Shown: piece by piece, positions 59,101 to 64,000 of the stretch | Position numbering within the stretch: the first letter of the stretch is position 1 | Layout of the letters: every line of letters starts with the position of its first letter | Origin: Rotaria macrura | Lineage: Eukaryota; Rotifera; Eurotatoria; Philodinida; Philodinidae | Direction: 5' to 3' | Assembly: GCA_900239685.1 (NCBI GenBank) | Contig: OENT01000070.1 | Span: 62,001-126,000, forward strand | Length of the DNA: 64,000 nt | Notes under the pieces: model-generated | Databases searched by the model: none | What the model was told of the DNA's origin: nothing | The model's input: the letters and a program-made list of their open reading frames with translations, nothing else | Position numbers and translations under genes: made by a program

Positions 59101-62100
59101 TGAATACCTGTTGGTATATACTTTTATCTGGCTCTGTCTTTATCGAGTCTACACTGTATTTGCCACGAGTTAGGTAAGGAAAAAGAACAAACATGGATAG
59201 GTCAATTAGTAACATTGTTTAATCGTAATGTCCAATATTTTTATATTTCCTCTATGACAAGAGCCAAAAATAAATCAGCTAAATCAAGATTTTTTACTTC
59301 ACATTTCATCTGTAATTGTTAACCTTGCTCGTTATTTTTTTTTTCTCCCGCTTGGTTTTTTTTCTTCTCTTCTCTTACCGATTGCATACTACAAATATCA
59401 TTACTACACCAACACTTTTCTTTTCTTGCTCATCACTGCCTATAGATAGTTAACTTTGAATAGATAAAACAATATATCAGTATTTCGTATATAGCATAAG
59501 ATTTCATCATGTCTTTTTTCGGTTTAGTTTCGGTAAACGAACGTCAAATAATCAATATCGAATGAATGAATGCGTTATATTAGAACCATCAGAATTGCTT
59601 ATTGTAAGTAGATATCAGTGGTTTCCTTTTCTCTTTTTCTGCTTTTTGATATATTGATTTTCAAATTTATTTCAACAGATTGATTATCCATTAGAAAATA
59701 AAGAATCACTGATGCGAATCGATAGCGAAATCAATCAACAGCAAGAACAAGCAATCGCAACTCTTGTCGAGGATGAGAAACAGTCAACGATGACACTCCA
59801 TCGAAAGAAAAGTTCACGCATGCGACAAGTACGAAATTATCATTTTATTATTATTTTTGTTTTTAAGATAAGACATTATCTATTATTGTTATTTTCTTTT
59901 TCTTTTCGCTTTGTAGCGTTCTGTAACAGTTAGTAATACAAATGATATACAATCAGCCATGATAAGAAGTTCACATTCACGTGCTAGTGATACATCAAGT
60001 GCTTACTCAGGATCAGATATCATGCAATCATCAACCAATGGTGATGATTGTTTGTTAACAAATCATGAACATAATGAAACCGATGATGAATCTGATGCAT
60101 CATCAGAAGTATGATCAGTTTTGTTCGTTATTCAAGGAAATGCTTTACTGCTTTTTTTTATCATTTTATTTTGAATAGTCATTTCCAATATATGATTTTA
60201 TACGAGAATCATTAATGAAAGAAGCCAATGAAAGAACGAATGATGATATTGAAAGTATTCTCGAATTTCTACTTCATTTTCCAGTAAGCATTTTGTGAAA
60301 TAGAATTCAAAAACAAATCGGACTTATTTTTAATGTTTGCTATTCTAAGGCATTTGCTGGTTTAACTTTACATGTTCGTCGTGAATTATGTAAAGTTCTT
60401 GTTTATGCTCATATTGAAAAGGCTCAAACAATTGTTATGAATGATGGTGAACGTTATGATTCATGGTCAGTTATTATAAATGGTATTATTGATGAAGAAA
60501 CAATCGACGGACAATTAATACGTTCATTAAATGTTGGTGAAGGTTTTGGTTGTGGTCCAACACTAGATCATTATTGTCATAAGGGCATTATGAAAACACG
60601 TGTTGATAATTGTGAATTTGTTGTTGTGGCTCAAAATGATTATTATGCCATATTAAATCAAGTATACTTCATATAGAATCGTGTCGAATGAATTCTATTT
60701 TATTTGTTTCTAATTATTTTATTTTTAGAAAGAAGAAAATATACGCATTGAAGAAAATGGAAAAGTTGTGATGATTAAAGAGATACGTGTTCAAGATGAA
60801 GAACAAAGAATTCCAAGAGAAATTGTTATAAAGGTAATTAATTTAGACGATAGTAGTTTTTTGTGCGAAAGGCTTTATAAGGGATTGTTCAAAAAATGTT
60901 ATCATCAAACTAAATAAATGCATACATTCATTGTACATTTCGAAAGTATTCGCAATATTTGCACTGAATTTCAGTTTTGATCATATGAAAGACACTAAAG
61001 ATGTAATACATTGAGTATTGATATGAAAATATAGAAATTCAATTGCACCATAAATAGTGGAACAACGAACTTGTACTTTCAAACCTATGACAAACCTATG
61101 AAGAAGGTCAAGATTTCAAGGATACATGTAAATTCGAACTATTCGCATATTATTTATGAAATGTTGCAGAAGTTTATCGTACGTTGTTCCTCGGTCAATG
61201 ACATGACTGCTCTATGGAAAAGTGCTTTGAATATTTCGACGTGGAATTTTCTATAGAACAAATTCTTAAGGAGAATACGTGTCGACCGTTTCTTACTTTT
61301 TGTAAGGCAAAAATAATTAGCTTACCAACAATATTTCATCTAGGAATTGTGATAAGTAAGGCATTATTTTTGTGACGTCTGTAGGAGATTTAATATGAGC
61401 TCGATTGTCATAGTACGATTTTAGAATCCAGAAGATTAGGAAATAGAGTATTGCTTACGATAAAAGATTTTTCAACTGAGTGATTCCATCGATGTTTGAT
61501 AGTTTTTCTTAAACTTGTTTTTTTCCAGCTAATCACAATGATCTAAATCTTTTCGTATTAGTAAAAAAAAGAACTCGTATAGAGACCTAATAAAATCGTT
61601 ATGTTCTATTCTCATTTAAACTTATATCTTTTCAACATTTAAACTGTAAAGCTAAGCACTCATTTTCTGTATGAAACGATGGAATTCATGTAATCAGAGA
61701 TCAACAGAACAGTATAATAACTCGACGGCGATTGCCTTTAGATTGTAGCTATGCTATTCATAATCTAGGTACTTACAACAGATAAGAGGTTTCTACAAGA
61801 ATACTTGAGTTCGTTGAAAGTGCTAAAATGAAACAAATATTCTGATTTGTTTGATCACTAGTAAATTTATATATATATACATACATCGACATATTTCTAC
61901 AGCTGGATCCCGATTTCTATTTTATCCTACGAGAAATGATTTAAGTAGAATCTCGAAAACGACCATTTATTTCTTATCTTCATCATTGATTATTGTAGAA
62001 CACGTAACTCTAATCTTTGCTGGACATGTGAACACATTCAGATCTCTTTTGACATCCTCAATTTCTCTAAGAACCTCTTATTTCGTTTATTGCTGTAATA

Positions 62101-63275
62101 GATTCTGTTATTCCTTACCTACATAACGATCATATGATGTAAAAATAGAATTAATGATCGGAATAAATCTAGAAAATTTTATACTCAATGCAAGTTTTTT
62201 TGTATAGTCAATTTTAAAGCATATTGAAATTTATTTCGGCTTTCGAGATTCAATTCATACGTTTTCTAACTTGCTAAAGTTATCTTGTGGAATAGAAAAA
62301 TAATGTTTTCTTGTACTCCTGAAAACAAAACATTAATCAAGCCATCAGTTCTTTGTCAAGAAATATTTCTATAGATTGTCTATGTGTATTCGTGTGTGTC
62401 TGTCTGTCTGTCTGTCTAAACCTTTTATTCAATGATAATTTTATTGAGATAATTTTTTTCGCATTTAATTAAACTATTTTCAACATTTTTTGACATATGT
62501 CACTTATGAGCAAGCTCGGATTAATAGAATGGTACTTAAAATTTCAGCTTGCCCCATTTCAAATAAAAATATCGATTAGGTGCATCGAAATAAGAAAGAA
62601 AATTTGATGGTAACGAATTAAAAAATAGAAATATTCGAAGTCATGTTAAATTTGAATGTTGTTTTTAAATGTTTTGTCTTTGTTTAGGGAACAATAGAAA
62701 AACTACTTGATTTACTTGTTGATGAACGACAATTAATTGACGATCCTAGTTTTGTTGAAGATTTTCTTCTTACATATCGCACATTTACTAATGATCCAAT
62801 GATAATAACAAATAAATTACTTGAATGTTTTCATAATAGTAATAGTTCGACAGCATCAGAACATATAGCACGCATTGTCTTATCGTGGGTTAATAATCAT
62901 TACAATGATTTTGAATCCAATGCAAATTTGAATGAATTTCTTGAAAAATTTGAGGACTATTTACAAAATCACGTGCATGAAGTAAGTAGAAAACGATACA
63001 TTATTCGTTTTTATCTAATGTTCAAGTTTTACTAATTATTACTTTGTTGGTTTTTGTCTACCTAGTATATGAGATCATGGAGGCATTTACTCAATTTAGC
63101 TTGTTTCACCAAAGCCAGTATACGCACAATAACAATAACACGATCCACACGTGATGATGTGCTAAATTTTAAAATACTTGGTGGTAGTGATACATCCCCG
63201 CACAATGGAATTTTTATATCGAAGGTTGAACAAAATTCGAAAGCTTACGAAGCTGGCTTACGTAAGGGTGATCAG
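56121..63275 (+). CDS. PDZ-GEF / RAPGEF2-RAPGEF6 family Rap exchange factor, 3' part beyond the window
   Basis: Eleven exons are visible: 56121-56198, 58364-58491, 59090-59173, 59528-59603, 59679-59828, 59917-60108, 60179-60283, 60350-60661, 60729-60833, 62688-62981, 63066-63275. They encode 578 residues in continuous phase. The start (SVAKLPSERTTQ, then LSTLRESHIRNLC and CWYILLSGSVF) matches the first cyclic-nucleotide-binding-like domain of RAPGEF6. An acidic Ser-rich linker follows. Exons 7-9 form the second such domain (HVRRELCKVLVYAHIE, DSWSVIINGI, GFGCGPTLD, MKTRVDNCEFVVVAQ). As in the family, it lacks the usual cAMP-contact motif. Exon 10 is the RasGEF N-terminal domain (DPSFVEDFLLTYRTF, LSWVNNHYNDFE). 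Exon 11 starts the PDZ domain (FKILGGS, GIFISKV, EAGLRKGDQ), and the frame leaves through a GTAATT donor. The Ras-association and catalytic CDC25 domains must lie to the right. Members activate Rap at junctions. Confidence 0.94.
57306..57527 (-). CDS. Exon-like open block antisense to PDZ-GEF intron 1, identity unknown
   Basis: A minus-strand acceptor (TTTTTCTATAATAG) ends just before 57527 and is followed by 73 open codons and a TAA. The product is well mixed and protein-like: HWRIHQFDKPASTIPPLTNL, then LPRGKETEKSLNASNKF, RHPLTDFLDSLLHRSSS and a Ser-rich end RAPQV. The segment is richer in G+C than the intron around it. No upstream minus-strand exon was found in 57545-58360, and the family is not recognised. 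It is either the last exon of a nested antisense gene whose other exons I missed, or a relict last exon. Another frame over the 5' half (DPPVRQTSEYYPTPHEF) is also plausible, so the true frame is not certain. Confidence 0.42.
   Translation of the reverse strand, partial: HWRIHQFDKPASTIPPLTNLFQLPRGKETEKSLNASNKFQKSFFDKKRHPLTDFLDSLLHRSSSLSSSRAPQV
57783..57899 (+). other. Possible alternative first exon of PDZ-GEF
   Basis: A TATAAAAG sits just before an ATG at 57783. The 39-codon frame (contains MEDTQEQTVFSLSFFP) ends at a GTGAGT donor in phase 0, the phase required by exon 2 at 58364. This would replace the 26-residue N-terminus encoded at 56121-56198. The TATA box is too close to the ATG for a usual 5' leader, and the encoded peptide has no family likeness, so support is thin. 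Confidence 0.22.
60834..62687 (+). other. Ninth intron of PDZ-GEF
   Basis: A 1.85-kb AT-rich intron between the second nucleotide-binding-like domain and the RasGEF N-terminal domain. Apart from a (TGTC)n repeat at 62398-62417 I see nothing in it; the short frames at 61071-61256 and 61851-62126 look like chance. Confidence 0.6.
62398..62417. repeat. (TGTC)n microsatellite
   Basis: Five perfect tetranucleotide units inside the ninth intron of PDZ-GEF. Confidence 0.8.
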
Positions 63276-64000
63276 GTAATTTTAATAACTAAATTATTTT
63301 ATTGAAAATTTTCAGTGCAAAAGACAATGAAAAGAGAAAACAAGCAATGTGTTTCTGATGTCATTCATTCAGCTGTGTATTGACGAAGTTAACCGAGGAG
63401 TTCATTAAGCATATATGAACATGAGCAATGTATTTCTTTCTGATCCTCGGCCAAATAGGAATGCAAGCCCGTTCATGAAAAAGAATGTAATCCCATTGCA
63501 GATCAGCGAGGCATCTAGTCTCGATTCCGTTTGAAAAAGTATGTGATCTGATCTCTCGTTAAACGGACAATGTTAAATGTCTATTCATCTAATGTTGAAC
63601 GATAATCGGAAAGATTTGAAGAATTACACCCGGTTTTTTCTAAGTTTCATTGGATATTAGTCACGATTTCAAAATTACATGTGTGTTTTTTTTCTGATAG
63701 TTTTCTTGTCTGTAAGTAGATAGAAAGTGTAGTCGCGAGTAACGAATATAGACCTTTTTAATTGATCTGAAACTTCTATCATCTGATTGTGAAGTGAGAA
63801 GTTTATTTAGATGTTTTGAGAAAATTGATTTTCTAACACGGATTGAGTTTAGGTACTTTGTTATTTGATTGTTAGTCATTGTAAGCATCAATTAGATAGC
63901 TTGAGCAAAGATCTTTTTCTCATCAATAGTCGAGTAGTGCTCAAATTTTCATTGACTCGCTAACGCATAACTATCGTTTGACTAATATCTCATTGAAATC
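63276..64000 (+). other. Start of the next PDZ-GEF intron, cut by the window end
   Basis: After the GTAATT donor no further in-phase PDZ exon is visible before the right edge. The minus-strand frame at 63661-63891 is Lys/Arg/Ser-rich and probably a shadow. Confidence 0.55.

Noticed and set aside
63069-63305. Stand-alone PDZ protein
   Set aside because: The frame is exon 11 of PDZ-GEF: its acceptor, phase and donor all continue the upstream exons.
1-64000. tRNA, rRNA or CRISPR features
   Set aside because: No B-box-like GGTTCGAATCC within a foldable tRNA, no rRNA-like conserved blocks and no regularly spaced direct repeats were seen by eye.
1-64000. Bacterial operon or prophage content
   Set aside because: All confident genes are intron-containing animal families, apart from two intronless disordered proteins that fit the same composition.

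Overview
The window is AT-rich metazoan nuclear DNA. Its genes are split by short GT-AG introns, mostly 50-75 nt with a few of 1-2 kb, and they encode animal-specific proteins: an Eph receptor tyrosine kinase, serum response factor, ACBD3/GCP60, a PDZ-GEF (RAPGEF2/6 type), a C3orf38 homologue and an AA15 lytic polysaccharide monooxygenase. The composition, intron style and mix of intact genes with decayed coding fragments would suit a small invertebrate such as a bdelloid rotifer. That placement is inference; no marker here fixes the taxon. Gene models were assembled by hand from splice sites, reading phase and remembered family conservation. For the main genes every exon junction keeps phase and the summed exons are divisible by three.

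Layout. 1-5.9 kb: gene-poor, with a coiled-coil-like relict and a polypurine tract. 5.9-7.0 kb (-): secreted AA15 LPMO. 7-11 kb: a decayed small gene, a roughly 740-bp inverted-repeat element, another relict, and a possible two-exon mini-gene (-). 11.2-16.0 kb (+): ACBD3, with a candidate alternative terminal exon that would give an ACBP-only isoform. 16.4-19.1 kb (+): C3orf38-like, with an antisense coding-like ORF in its long intron. 21.8-22.3 kb (+): a four-helix membrane protein. 24.9-32.3 kb (-): a complete 15-exon Eph receptor. 32.3-42.3 kb: gene desert. 42.3-45.0 kb (-): two adjacent intronless disordered proteins, not recognised. 45-48.9 kb: desert with a relict. 48.9-51.0 kb (-): an eight-exon leucine-rich-repeat protein. 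51-53.6 kb: relict coding pieces. 53.6-55.5 kb (+): SRF. 56.1 kb to beyond the right edge (+): PDZ-GEF, cut inside its PDZ domain, with an unexplained antisense exon inside its first intron.

The genes do not form an operon or one pathway. Several are signalling or regulatory: Eph kinase at the plasma membrane, PDZ-GEF to Rap GTPases, SRF as a nuclear effector, ACBD3 at the Golgi. Their proximity gives no evidence of joint function. I found no convincing undescribed system. The best leads are the ACBD3 short isoform, the antisense exon in PDZ-GEF intron 1, the pair of disordered proteins with degenerate PY..NI and EPxWRP repeats, and the many decayed coding fragments in the deserts.
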